Shown here: positions 1 to 8,329 of the stretch, in pieces
How positions within the stretch are numbered: position 1 is the first letter of the stretch
How the letters are laid out: every line of letters begins with the position of its first letter
Assembly (NCBI RefSeq): GCF_017377505.1
Contig: NZ_JAFREN010000009.1
Span: forward strand, 1-46,155
Length of the DNA: 46,155 bases
DNA from: Enterococcus sp. DIV0212c
GTDB taxonomy: Bacteria > Bacillota > Bacilli > Lactobacillales > Enterococcaceae
Direction of reading: 5' to 3'
Notes under the pieces: model-generated
Databases searched by the model: none
What the model was told of the DNA's origin: nothing
The model's input: the letters and a program-made list of their open reading frames with translations, nothing else
Position numbers and translations under genes: made by a program

Positions 1-26
1 ACTATTTACCACCTCTAGATGAATAA
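1..26 (+). CDS. Possible C-terminal tail of a gene entering from the left
   Basis: Reading from base 3, an open frame gives YLPPLDE and then TAA at 24-26. The strong hairpin terminator at 31-80 follows at once, which is what the end of a plus-strand gene would look like. Only seven codons are visible, so no function can be assigned and the call could be chance. Confidence 0.25.
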
Positions 27-30
27 TTAA

Positions 31-80
31 AAAGAGTGGGACAATAATCAGAAAAAAATCTGATTATTGTCCCACTCTTT
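31..80. terminator. Bidirectional intrinsic terminator (GGGACA repeat type)
   Basis: A perfect 22-bp inverted repeat (31-52 with 59-80) encloses an A6 loop. It is flanked by T-rich sequence on the right and A-rich sequence on the left, so it can end transcripts from both sides: a plus-strand gene from outside the window and the minus-strand surface-protein gene at 332-2701. The GAGTGGGACAA core matches the left end of the dispersed repeat seen at 12893, 17393 and 35868. Confidence 0.8.
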
Positions 81-331
81 TTGATTTTAGGGTATACAAA
101 AAACACGTAGCCTTGTTTCTATGTTGCCCATTTTGTTTGACGCTTAAGCGCCAAACAGATTCTTCTCCCTCGATTGTCAGTCATCAAGTCGAAAAGGAGT
201 TATCGGGAGAGTATCACCTGGATTTTTTTGTAAAAAATTTTTACCTATGATTTATTTTCCGTAACTCTTTCGGCAAAAACATGAAGACAATAAACTTTCT
301 TATATTCTTTTTCATTTCCTCTTTTCTTTTA
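81..331. other. Gene-free stretch with a 24-bp palindrome
   Basis: No open frame of note. It holds a 24-bp near-perfect palindrome at 134-157 centred on CGCTTAAGCG with TGTTTG/CAAACA arms and one mismatched pair. It also has loosely paired CTCCC..GGGAG arms around 166-213. The part after 91 may be the body of the dispersed repeat whose left end is the terminator at 31-80. Confidence 0.4.
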
Positions 332-2701
332 TCATGGTCCATTTTCAAGTGTCCACATTATTTGGGTGGAATATTCTTTATCCGCATGGACACTTCCTGG
401 CAGAACATTTAGAATTACTTCTTTTTCTTTCTCTTTCGTAAAATCAACTTGAACTAATCCATTGGTCAATTTACTTGGTTCAAATACTGGAGTATCCAAA
501 TCATTTAATTTCGTGTCGACAATCTTGCCTGATTCATAAGAGCGATATAACAATCCGCTGGCGGAAGTCAGTCCGTCTTTTGTTTTAAGTGGATGCTCCA
601 TTTTCGCCATCAAGCGCCATTTATTCAGCTTAAACCGAGTGTCATTTATAGAAATACTCAACAGATTTTCAGCTGTTGCAAACTGTTCTTTTGATTGAAT
701 TGTTTGTGTTCCAAAAGAAATTTTATCCACTGTTTTATCAAAGGCTAAACTTCCCTCTAATAGAGTTACTTTAAAGGTTCTACTTAGGCCGCCAAGAGTG
801 ATCGTAACAGGATAAACTCCAGGCTGTTTCTTTAATGTGCCCAGACTGATAAAACTTAGACTGCCGCTATCAATTGCCTGACCTGAGTTCAAATTCCAAG
901 CTTCAAATTGTCCATTCTTTAAGACAAATTTTTCTCTTTCCGTATTAGTTTCTGGCAAGTCTATAGCTAATGCCGAAAAATCATTTACTTTAAGAAGATA
1001 GGTATCATCTAAAACAATCGATTCATCTTTAACAGTTATCGGCACTTCAACAACCAAATAATTACCTGCTTTATCTGTTAGCTTAATTTCAGCTATTTTA
1101 TAGCCTGCTTTTGAAACATCAGGAACTTTCGTCATTTCAATAGTTAAATTGTCTGTTCCAGTTCCTGCATTATCAGAGATATTTTTGAGCATCTTATCAA
1201 TAGTTGGTAGCGAATCGCCAAGTGTCAATGCCTGTTTGACCGCATCTGCTTTAGGTGCTGTCGTATCCGCTACACCTTGCTCATCAGAGTTAATACTGCT
1301 ATTCCCTGCCGCATCTGTTGAAGTAGCATAATACGTTTTATATGGTATCATTGGCTTCTTGTCTGCTGGAAGAGTAATTGAAAACTGACCGTTTGCATCT
1401 GTTTTTCCAGCCAAAAATATTAATCCAGTCGCCTTATCATATATATTTACCGTTGATCCTGCTTCGGCTTTCCCAGAAATTATGCTATCTTGGTCCTTTA
1501 TTGAATTTAGCATTGGTTTTTCTGGCGGAACCAGGTCTTTTATGATACGTACTTGAGAGGCTGTTTTCCCTCGCAGCATACTGAAAACAGTGACTGTTTC
1601 ATACTCCCTAAAATATTTCCCTTGTGGCAGAGAGTAACTAAAATTGCCTTCATTATCTGCTCGAATTTGATATTTTTTTGCATCATTCGCAACCTCTGAA
1701 CGTAAGGTTCCTTCTGGAAATTCTGATATTCCAGAAAATTGAACAAATGAGTTTGGATAGGTTTTTCCTGTGATTGTGTGGCTGCGTTCGCTTTTGGGAT
1801 CATTAACTAAATCATTTGGAATCGTCAATGACATAACGATTTTATCCAACAACGCTTGTGCTTTTGCAAGTTCATTTGTCAATTCAGTATTGATTTCAAT
1901 AAGAACAATAGTATTAATTAAATTCTTCGTCTTATCTATTTCTTCTTGTGTCGTAGACAATTTCAACTCAGTATGAGTGCTGTCTGTAAACAACGCTTCA
2001 AGGCTTGCTCTGGATTCTACAATGCCTTGGTTTAAATCAACGATGGATAACTTAGAAAATTGTGCTCTTGAATACACATCCAAAGAACCATTGCTAAAAA
2101 CAAGAGTCATTTCTTCTGTCTTTGCCTGAACAATCTCTGAAACATTCGTAGGTCCGAGACCGCGATTTTTTAATTCTCTGTACTTTGAATAAATAGATAC
2201 TGGATTATTTACATCTGAATTCGATAACCAATCTAAGGCATATTTTGCTATATCTCCAGAATATGCACTTCCAGTTATTTCAGTTGAAAGTTGATAATAG
2301 TGATCAGGTATTGTACGAATAGAAGTTTTTACTAGACCCTGACTCTTCAAATCCGCCGAAATATAAAACTCAACTTTTCCACGATTTGCTGATGCTGTCA
2401 AATGCTGGTTAGTAAGGCTATCGGAAGTTTTTCCATCCCAAGTACTATTTAGGCTCCAAGGAAGATAATCATAGTTCCTAGAATACCCTTCGAATTTTTT
2501 TATCAAATTGTACTTGGAAAGAATCTTTTGATCCGTCACTGCTGGAGGTACTTCTTCTGTTTTAGTTTGGTAATTGATGCTTTTCTTACTCTCTCCTGCT
2601 TTTATTATTGTATTCGCTTCTATCCTTGGATAAAGGGACATTGTAAAAACAATGATTACAACAAGCAGTACTGAGACAAGGCACCATTTTTTTTTATTCA
2701 C
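332..2701 (-). CDS. Large cell-surface protein with Ig-like modules and C-terminal WxL domain
   Basis: Secreted surface protein expected to attach non-covalently to peptidoglycan through a C-terminal WxL domain. I chose the GTG at 2701 (MNKKKW) because GGAGG lies seven bases before it; an ATG at 2716 overlaps that Shine-Dalgarno. Residues 6-25 are a hydrophobic signal/anchor. A helical stretch lies near 225-290. Two Ig-like modules (about 295-385 and 390-480, with the typical DANGQFSITLP and STDAAGNSS signatures) follow, then a further beta domain near 490-565. The WxL region spans about 652-789, with FGTQTI, WRL at ~695 and a terminal MWTLENGP. It is the last gene of the surface cluster, behind the winged-helix regulator. 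A wrecked paralogue sits at 7384-7874. The ligand is unknown. Confidence 0.8.
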   Translation of the reverse strand: MNKKKWCLVSVLLVVIIVFTMSLYPRIEANTIIKAGESKKSINYQTKTEEVPPAVTDQKILSKYNLIKKFEGYSRNYDYLPWSLNSTWDGKTSDSLTNQHLTASANRGKVEFYISADLKSQGLVKTSIRTIPDHYYQLSTEITGSAYSGDIAKYALDWLSNSDVNNPVSIYSKYRELKNRGLGPTNVSEIVQAKTEEMTLVFSNGSLDVYSRAQFSKLSIVDLNQGIVESRASLEALFTDSTHTELKLSTTQEEIDKTKNLINTIVLIEINTELTNELAKAQALLDKIVMSLTIPNDLVNDPKSERSHTITGKTYPNSFVQFSGISEFPEGTLRSEVANDAKKYQIRADNEGNFSYSLPQGKYFREYETVTVFSMLRGKTASQVRIIKDLVPPEKPMLNSIKDQDSIISGKAEAGSTVNIYDKATGLIFLAGKTDANGQFSITLPADKKPMIPYKTYYATSTDAAGNSSINSDEQGVADTTAPKADAVKQALTLGDSLPTIDKMLKNISDNAGTGTDNLTIEMTKVPDVSKAGYKIAEIKLTDKAGNYLVVEVPITVKDESIVLDDTYLLKVNDFSALAIDLPETNTEREKFVLKNGQFEAWNLNSGQAIDSGSLSFISLGTLKKQPGVYPVTITLGGLSRTFKVTLLEGSLAFDKTVDKISFGTQTIQSKEQFATAENLLSISINDTRFKLNKWRLMAKMEHPLKTKDGLTSASGLLYRSYESGKIVDTKLNDLDTPVFEPSKLTNGLVQVDFTKEKEKEVILNVLPGSVHADKEYSTQIMWTLENGP

Positions 2702-2803
2702 TTTCTTTCCTCCCATTATAGAAATAATTTATTTTTATACGCAGATTCTACGATCTAATAAATAAGTAAAATAATCTAGTTTGTCACTCAAGGTTACTTG
2801 AAT

Positions 2804-2869
2804 AAGCGATCGACCTACAAGCTAATTCTGTCCTCTCATGACAAGAAATGGCTTGTAGATCGATCACTT
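2804..2869 (-). other. Long imperfect hairpin between regulator and large WxL gene
   Basis: Arms 2804-2822 and 2851-2869 are complementary over 19 bases apart from two positions that become G-U pairs only in the minus-strand RNA. The loop can pair further (TTCT..GTC with GACAGAA). No clear T-run follows in the minus direction, so this is more likely an RNA processing or attenuation structure than a simple terminator. A second small hairpin, TGAAGGC-GATA-GCCCTCA, lies near 2888-2906. Confidence 0.45.
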
Positions 2870-2967
2870 TATTTTCATTCTGTTTGGTGAAGGCGATAGC
2901 CCTCATGGTTGTTTGTCTCAGCCTCTGATTCTTACTACTTATTAATTAAGAAGCCGTAAATATATAC

Positions 2968-3660
2968 TTATTTTTTTCCAGAAATATTAGTGTCTAAAAT
3001 ATAGCCAATAGAACGAATAGTTTTCACTTGCGCAGGTGAATTTTTTAAATTGGAGAATTTCTTTCTAACATGTGAAACAAGATTACATACACGATTTTTT
3101 TCAACTTTACCTGTATTTTTACTCCAAACCCCCCGGTAGATATCTTCATATGTGACCGTCTGATTCTTATTTTTATACAAAATAGTCATCGCTAAAAATT
3201 CTTGTCTTGTCAATTCTACTTCTTGATTCTTATTGATCAATACACACGATTTTTCTGGTATGATTTCAAAAGTTGAGGTTTGTTCATTTTTCTTCACAGT
3301 TTCTTTCTTAACTCTTTTTAGTATGTTTTTTACGATTAAATCTATTTCATCTGGCTCTTCAGAAAAAACTCCATCTGCTCCTAATTTTAAATACACCATT
3401 CGGGAAGTATTAATCATTTGTTCTGTATCTGAAAGAATTAGGATATAGATATCTAAATTTTTTCTTATTTCTAATAACCACTCACAAATACTTGTGAAAT
3501 TTAAATTCTGACTTTCTTCTATTACTAACAAATCTAAACGAGCAATCTCTTCTAAATCTATTGATTCCATTAACTGAAGCGCATATTGTTTATCCGCTTC
3601 AAGTGTTTGGTAATAGTCATTTTGGGGTTGCTGAAATGTAAAATATCCTATGTTGTACAT
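2968..3660 (-). CDS. OmpR/PhoB-type winged-helix regulator with degenerate receiver-like N-terminus
   Basis: DNA-binding transcription factor. The C-terminal half (about 130-225) is a PhoB-like winged helix: VELTRQEFLAMTILYKN, then the recognition region VEKNRVCNLVSHVRKKF and the wing ending KTIRSIGYILDT. The N-terminal ~115 residues have the alternating hydrophobic pattern of a receiver (LDLLVIEE, YILILSD, LGADGVFSE) but I see no clear acidic pocket with a phosphoacceptor Asp, and no histidine kinase is nearby. RBS is AGGAGC before the ATG. It lies inside the surface operon between the DUF916 gene and the large WxL gene, so it probably tunes these genes in response to something other than a classical phosphorelay. 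Confidence 0.75.
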   Translation of the reverse strand: MYNIGYFTFQQPQNDYYQTLEADKQYALQLMESIDLEEIARLDLLVIEESQNLNFTSICEWLLEIRKNLDIYILILSDTEQMINTSRMVYLKLGADGVFSEEPDEIDLIVKNILKRVKKETVKKNEQTSTFEIIPEKSCVLINKNQEVELTRQEFLAMTILYKNKNQTVTYEDIYRGVWSKNTGKVEKNRVCNLVSHVRKKFSNLKNSPAQVKTIRSIGYILDTNISGKK

Positions 3661-3740
3661 CGCTATTGCTCCTATGTTTTTGAATTTTCGTTACCTATTG
3701 TTTCTTAGTCCTGAAAAAAGAACATGCATTCATACACTAA

Positions 3741-4835
3741 TTATTTTTTTCTATTGACAGGTCTTTTTTCAGTTGATTTTTTTCTTTTCTTCTGACTGTT
3801 GTTTTTTCTTCTTTTTTTCTTCTGTTTTTTCTTATTTACATATTGACCAAGGACAAAAGTCACTAATAGAAGCAGTACCACTCCAGCAATGCCGCCGATA
3901 ATATACCATTTCGTATTATCAACTTTCAACTCAATCGCTTTGTCGTTTAATTCCTTTGCTTCTTTTTGGGAAATTTCGAAATCTTTTGACCATTCCCATT
4001 TATCCTTACCATCAGAAACTGTCATGTTTAGGGTATATTTTCCTGGTTTAAACTCTTTATTCTCCCAATTGACCGCAAAATCAAAATTCGAGTTAGGTGC
4101 CATCCGAACGCCCTGTTTATTTTGTTCAAATAAGGCTGTAGTGCTTCCCTTTTTAGTTACACGAGATTTAATTTCCATTTCTGGCATAATCATAGGTTGT
4201 GTATTTTGAATGTTCGCTTTCAAAACATTTCTATAATTAATTTGAGAGGCAGCAATTTTTCCAAGTGCTAATTCTGGTTTCAAAGACTCGTCATTTTCCC
4301 TTAATAAAACACCAATAGCAAAAGCAAAACGGTTTTTGATTTGCACACCAGCTTTTTCATCGCTTTCCTTTGTTTCATCTTCTTTTTCAGTAAAATGAAG
4401 ACCGCCTAAAATAACACCATTGAATTCTTCTTCTGGCATCGTCACTTTAACTTTTATTGTTTTTGAACTTTTAGCAGGAATTGTTATCTCTTTATCTATT
4501 TCAGTAATTTTAGAAAATGGTGCTTTCAATGTTTTATCTAACTCTGGATCAGGATTACTATAATCAACGATTCCATTATCATTCGTAATAGCTGTATTTG
4601 CTTTGTTCTCAACAATTACTTCTTTATCTAAAGGGTTATTCATTAATACTTCTAATTCCTGAACTTGTCCTGGTTTCATTTTTAAATCAAAATATGATTT
4701 GCTTTTGTCTATTTGGTTTTCAGGTATAACTGCTGTCACCGAAAAATTCATCGTTCCATCTTGAGCTAAAGCCTGAACAGGTCCTAAACCAATCATTATA
4801 ACTAACATTACAAGTGTTGCAATACGTTTATACAT
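3741..4835 (-). CDS. WxL-interacting protein (DUF916 + DUF3324), membrane anchored
   Basis: Cell-surface partner of WxL proteins (CscA type). Residues 1-24 are a signal peptide ending near ALAQDG. DUF916 follows (about 28-155: SYFDLKMKPGQVQELEVLM, peptidoglycan-facing in the family) and then DUF3324 (about 165-300, the WxL/host-binding domain). A transmembrane helix spans about 310-332, with a strikingly Lys/Arg-rich cytoplasmic tail of ~30 residues (KKKQKKKRRK). The length of 364 is usual for the family. It follows three WxL genes in the same direction, separated from them by a hairpin at 4906-4947. The family name is well supported; the biochemical role is inferred from known csc clusters. 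Confidence 0.9.
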   Translation of the reverse strand: MYKRIATLVMLVIMIGLGPVQALAQDGTMNFSVTAVIPENQIDKSKSYFDLKMKPGQVQELEVLMNNPLDKEVIVENKANTAITNDNGIVDYSNPDPELDKTLKAPFSKITEIDKEITIPAKSSKTIKVKVTMPEEEFNGVILGGLHFTEKEDETKESDEKAGVQIKNRFAFAIGVLLRENDESLKPELALGKIAASQINYRNVLKANIQNTQPMIMPEMEIKSRVTKKGSTTALFEQNKQGVRMAPNSNFDFAVNWENKEFKPGKYTLNMTVSDGKDKWEWSKDFEISQKEAKELNDKAIELKVDNTKWYIIGGIAGVVLLLLVTFVLGQYVNKKKQKKKRRKNNSQKKRKKSTEKRPVNRKK

Positions 4836-4905
4836 TACATTTTTCTCCCAACTTGATTCTCTTTAAATTTATGTGATGTTTGTTCTTTTTTCATATGTAG
4901 GAACC

Positions 4906-4947
4906 AATTGTTTAAACAATCAGATGCTTCCGATCGTTTAAACAATT
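4906..4947 (-). other. Hairpin with paired GTTTAAAC palindromes, between WxL and DUF916 genes
   Basis: A 12-base perfect inverted repeat (4906-4917 with 4936-4947), each arm containing the 8-bp palindrome GTTTAAAC, with ATC/GAT able to extend the stem. No T-run follows on the minus strand. It separates the WxL genes from their membrane partner and could partially stop, process or stabilise the mRNA to make WxL protein in excess. Confidence 0.5.
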
Positions 4948-4962
4948 TAATTCTATAAATGA

Positions 4963-5754
4963 CTATTTTGTAGCTGTTGGAGTTGTTTCAAGCGTCCAAG
5001 TGATTTTTGATGTATATGTTTCATTTGGATCTTTCTTAGACTCAGCAGGTACTTTTAGCAATACGCTTGAATTACGATCATCTTTAGTTAAATCTGTTTT
5101 TGAAACTTTACTGAATACAGTTGACCAAGTTCCCATACCTTGATTTGCAGTAGCTGTAACAAGCGGTTGCGGTGTTGTATTTAAAACGACACTAGAACTA
5201 ACTGTTCCTGGTTTTAAATCAGCATGAACAGCTGATGAAAGTGTTGCATCGTTTAAAGTCAATGTTGCATTTAAATCTTGGTCTTTAGAATCTTTAAACG
5301 GCGTTGCAGAAACATTTAATTGCCATCCTTCATTTGTCCCTCTGTTATCTGCAACCTCAACATAATGAGGAACAAACTTACTTTGAGCCGGCTCTAATAA
5401 TTTACCAGAAGCATCTAAAAGGCTAACTTGTGTATATAGCGGACTATATGTTTTTACATCCCCTGACATTGTTACTTCACCAAACTTGAAGTTTGGTGCA
5501 AAATTGATTCTCAATGGTCCTTTTGTACTTTCAGAACCTTCACCTGGATTTGGTTTCACACCGTTACCATCTGGATTTGTTGGGTCAGTTGTATTTCCGC
5601 CACCCGTTGCTGTTTCTTCTTCTGCTTTAAATTTAACGGTAGCATCTGTTGTTGGTGATGCTACTACAGTTGGTGCTGCCGAAGCTGTTGAAGCTGCTCC
5701 TAAAACGAATGTGCTGATTAGTAATGCTGAAGCGATTGTTCTTGTCTTTTTCAT
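4963..5754 (-). CDS. WxL domain surface protein
   Basis: Secreted 263-residue protein built like a stand-alone WxL protein. It has a signal peptide (1-26, cleavage after STASA), a Gly/Asn/Pro-rich linker (about 45-80), then a WxL domain. The domain has the first motif DNRGTNEGWQLNV near 135-150 and the second motif ITWTL near the end. WxL domains bind the peptidoglycan of low-GC Gram-positives non-covalently. RBS is GAGGAAA before the ATG. It is the last of three WxL genes in a row (7367, 6614, 5754) ahead of the DUF916 gene. The three share layout but differ widely in sequence, so they are old paralogues. Confidence 0.92.
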   Translation of the reverse strand: MKKTRTIASALLISTFVLGAASTASAAPTVVASPTTDATVKFKAEEETATGGGNTTDPTNPDGNGVKPNPGEGSESTKGPLRINFAPNFKFGEVTMSGDVKTYSPLYTQVSLLDASGKLLEPAQSKFVPHYVEVADNRGTNEGWQLNVSATPFKDSKDQDLNATLTLNDATLSSAVHADLKPGTVSSSVVLNTTPQPLVTATANQGMGTWSTVFSKVSKTDLTKDDRNSSVLLKVPAESKKDPNETYTSKITWTLETTPTATK

Positions 5755-5825
5755 AATATGTTTCCTCTTTTCTTTTTTTGTTAATTCATTAAAATCTCTT
5801 ATTTAGTTGCTAGACTGTTTAAGTA

Positions 5826-6614
5826 TTACTCTGATTTAGCTGGAGCATCGATCAATGTCCATTCTAATTCAGTTTTATAAGCCACTCCGGATTGTTTTGC
5901 AATATCACCAGGAACAGTTAGCGAAACACTTTTTGCACCTTGTTCATTTGTGTCACCCAAAGAATAAACCCAGGTTCCCATACCTTTACCTACATTTGCA
6001 TCAACGATAGAAACAGCTGCTTCACCAGGTACAAATGTGTGTCCTAATCCATTAGGAGCTAAGTCAGCGCCTTTTTCAGAAGATTTTAAGACAGGATTAT
6101 TGAAGGCTAAACTTGCTCCTTTAAGTTCAGATGTCACTTTACCATTTTCATCTTTCGCTTGAAATTGGTGATTTTGTTTTACCTGTAAATTCCAACCAGC
6201 ATTTGATCCGCGGTTATCAGTGATTTGAACATAGTTCGGCACATCTTTAACTGACTTATCATTAGCAAGTGTGATTTGCGCTAATTTAGCATGGTAAGTT
6301 GTTGTATTACCGTTAACTTTTTGGTTTCCAAAATTAATTTTAGTAATATAATCAATTGTTAAAGGTCCAACCATTCCAGTTTCTTCAGGTTTTTTCCCAA
6401 TAATATCTTCTCCGCCAGGTCCAACTGGAGTTGTCGGTTTTGTTGCATCTTGAGAAAACGAAATTTCTGCTTCTGATAATGGTTTGTTTTGTATTGTCAT
6501 CGGTGGTGTTGCTTCACCTTCAGTTATTGTTTCAGCAAATGCTGCTGGCGTTCCTAATAGCAAAGCTGCAAATGTTACTAATCCTGTCGTTGCAAGTGTA
6601 TTGTTCTTTTTCAT
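5826..6614 (-). CDS. WxL domain surface protein
   Basis: A 262-residue secreted protein with a signal peptide ending at AAFAE (about 28), a short Pro/Gly-rich linker and a WxL domain with ITDNRGSNAGWNLQVKQ in the middle and LEWTL near the C-terminus. The block before the linker (PLSEAEISFSQD) is shared with the neighbouring WxL protein at 6636-7367 (KSEAEISYTEN), marking these two as the closer pair. The upstream gap is only 21 bases and holds the RBS (AGGGGAA), so it is co-transcribed with its neighbours. Confidence 0.92.
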   Translation of the reverse strand: MKKNNTLATTGLVTFAALLLGTPAAFAETITEGEATPPMTIQNKPLSEAEISFSQDATKPTTPVGPGGEDIIGKKPEETGMVGPLTIDYITKINFGNQKVNGNTTTYHAKLAQITLANDKSVKDVPNYVQITDNRGSNAGWNLQVKQNHQFQAKDENGKVTSELKGASLAFNNPVLKSSEKGADLAPNGLGHTFVPGEAAVSIVDANVGKGMGTWVYSLGDTNEQGAKSVSLTVPGDIAKQSGVAYKTELEWTLIDAPAKSE

Positions 6615-6635
6615 GTGTGTGTTCCCCTTTGCGTT

Positions 6636-7367
6636 TTAAATTGGTGCATCCATTAACTCCCAAGTTAAAGAAGTTGTATAGTTGCCTTGTTTCTTTTCTG
6701 TTTTTCCTGGAACTTTTACTTGAATACTTTTCTGGCTTTCTTTTAATTCTTTACCAAACTTAATGATCCAAGTTCCTTTTCCTGTTTGTTCCGTAGATCT
6801 AGCAACTTCAGCGGGCTCTCCACTATCTGGATTTAGCGTTATGCTTTGCACCGTAGTCGGTTCAGCACCCCCACTTGGCGAAGCTAAACTCACATTTTTC
6901 AGGGTTATTTCTGCTCCCTTTAATACATATGCTCCATTTCTGAGCTGTCCGTTTTGTTTGATCGTCAACCGCCAACCAGCACTTTTCCCGCGATTATCTG
7001 TTAGTTGCAGAAAATTAGGTACTTCTTTTATTGAGCTGTCATCTGGTTTTTTAACTTCAGCTAACTTGGCATAATAAATATCATCTTTAGATGAAGCCTC
7101 TTTTTCTCCAAATATCACGTGGGGTGCATAGTCTACGCTTAATGGTCCCGATGTCCCTGGATCTACTGGAATTGGTGATACAATTTCAACATCTTCTTCT
7201 GGATTTGTCGGCAACTTAGGTGGTGTCGCATCAGTATTTTCCGTATAAGAGATTTCCGCTTCCGATTTACCACCTGATTCATTTGCCCAAACAACTCCAG
7301 TCTCTATGCTAGTTCCACCTAACAATAGAGTTAAATAAATGATGAATTTCCTTGTGTTTTTTTTCAT
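6636..7367 (-). CDS. WxL domain surface protein
   Basis: A 243-residue secreted WxL protein. The start is the ATG at 7367 (MKKNTRKF) because a near-ideal GGAGGTGAC precedes it; an upstream ATG at 7394 lies before that RBS and overlaps the end of the broken gene. Signal peptide about 1-28, AEISYTEN segment, Pro-rich linker, then LTDNRGKSAGWRLTIKQ and a C-terminal LTWELMDAPI, where the second motif is WEL instead of the usual WTL. The RBS immediately follows the stop codon of the 7384 fragment, a remnant of translational coupling in the original operon. Confidence 0.9.
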   Translation of the reverse strand: MKKNTRKFIIYLTLLLGGTSIETGVVWANESGGKSEAEISYTENTDATPPKLPTNPEEDVEIVSPIPVDPGTSGPLSVDYAPHVIFGEKEASSKDDIYYAKLAEVKKPDDSSIKEVPNFLQLTDNRGKSAGWRLTIKQNGQLRNGAYVLKGAEITLKNVSLASPSGGAEPTTVQSITLNPDSGEPAEVARSTEQTGKGTWIIKFGKELKESQKSIQVKVPGKTEKKQGNYTTSLTWELMDAPI

Positions 7368-7383
7368 GTCACCTCCCCTTTCA

Positions 7384-7874
7384 TTACGGCCCATTTTCTA
7401 ATGTCCATATTATTTGTGTGGCGTATTCTTTATCTGAACGAACGCTTCCTGGTAAAACATTCAGTACCACTTCTTTTTCTTTCTCCTTCGCAAAATCAAC
7501 GGTGAACAACCCGTTTTTTAATTTGCTTGGTTCGTAAATCAGTTTATCAATCTCGTTTAGTTTACTATCAACAATCTTGTCTGTTTCATAAGAACGATAC
7601 AGCGAGCCACTTCCTGACGTAAGTCCATCTTTTGTTTTAAGAGGATGTTCTATTTTTGCCATTAAACGCCGTTTATCTAGTTTATAACGGCTATCATTTA
7701 TAGATATACTCAGCTTATTCTCTGCGGTAATGCGTCTACTCTAGTTTGAGAATAGCTGTTATTTTTTTGGCTTTTATAGTTGTTTTTGTTTCTACTTTAA
7801 GATAAAAACAAAATACACAAGTACTTAGTAGAACGATTAATGCTGATAGATAGATATTTTTTTATTGATCTCAT
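7384..7874 (-). pseudogene. Collapsed paralogue of the large Ig-like/WxL protein
   Basis: A strong RBS and ATG at 7874 start MRSIKKYLS, but the frame breaks early. Reading as if the A7 run near 7857-7863 were A6 restores a membrane/signal segment (ALIVLLSTCVFCFYLKVET, then KTTIKAKK) that matches the N-terminus of the protein at 332-2701. That frame stops soon after. From about 7730 down to the TAA at 7384-7386 another frame (AENKLSISINDSRYK to TQIIWTLENGP) is nearly identical to the last ~105 residues of the same protein. More than 600 codons of the middle are missing. The ATG at 7662 could at most express a 92-residue WxL tail without a signal peptide. Confidence 0.8.
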
Positions 7875-7882
7875 ATAGCCTC

Positions 7883-8329
7883 CTATTTACGCTTTTTTTT
7901 AAATGCGTTATAGGATCTAAAAATAAGGATTGCGAGACCACTGAACACTATCAGAAAACCTACTATCAAAAACAGATAACTACTTTTAGAACCAGTACTT
8001 GGTAATAAACTTGTAATACCCGATTTTGTTGGTTTATTATTTCCTGTTTCTGGATAATGTACTGTGTTATCTTTTGATGGTCTACTGTCAGATGTTTGCC
8101 AACTACTATCTGATGAATTACTACTACTTATAGATGACGTACTTTCATTTGTCGATGGAGTACTACTATTAGACGAGGACGGATTTGTACTGTCCTGGGT
8201 GCCAGGTGCTACATCACTTTTAAATGTAAGACCTATTTCAGATTTGTAACTTGTAGCTTCTGCAGCTGTTCCAAAATGAAACATAGCAACATTAAAAAAA
8301 ATTAAGAAAAAAAGAATTACTTTTTTCAT
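7883..8329 (-). CDS. Small LPXTG-anchored surface protein
   Basis: A 148-residue sortase substrate (CscD type). Signal peptide 1-22, a short Thr/Lys segment, a Ser/Thr/Asn-rich wall-spanning linker (about 45-100), LPSTG at ~109-113, a hydrophobic stretch (about 119-138) and the basic tail KKKRK. It is the first gene of the minus-strand surface operon. Its TAG stop overlaps the AGGAGG of the next, broken gene, so the two were translationally coupled. In known csc clusters such a protein is thought to supply the covalent wall anchor for the WxL/DUF916 complex; that role is inferred here. Confidence 0.88.
   Translation of the reverse strand: MKKVILFFLIFFNVAMFHFGTAAEATSYKSEIGLTFKSDVAPGTQDSTNPSSSNSSTPSTNESTSSISSSNSSDSSWQTSDSRPSKDNTVHYPETGNNKPTKSGITSLLPSTGSKSSYLFLIVGFLIVFSGLAILIFRSYNAFKKKRK

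Noticed and set aside
134..157. Phage or integrative element attachment site
   Set aside because: No integrase, no tRNA gene and no second copy as a direct repeat in the window.
1149..1331. Plus-strand open frames inside the surface genes (also 1770-1976, 5486-5806, 6431-6763)
   Set aside because: They lie antisense to well-supported WxL genes, have no RBS and encode low-complexity reverse-frame sequence.
7384..7662. Functional 92-residue WxL protein
   Set aside because: It lacks a signal peptide and a convincing RBS at its ATG, and homology to the large protein continues upstream of that ATG, so it is a fragment.
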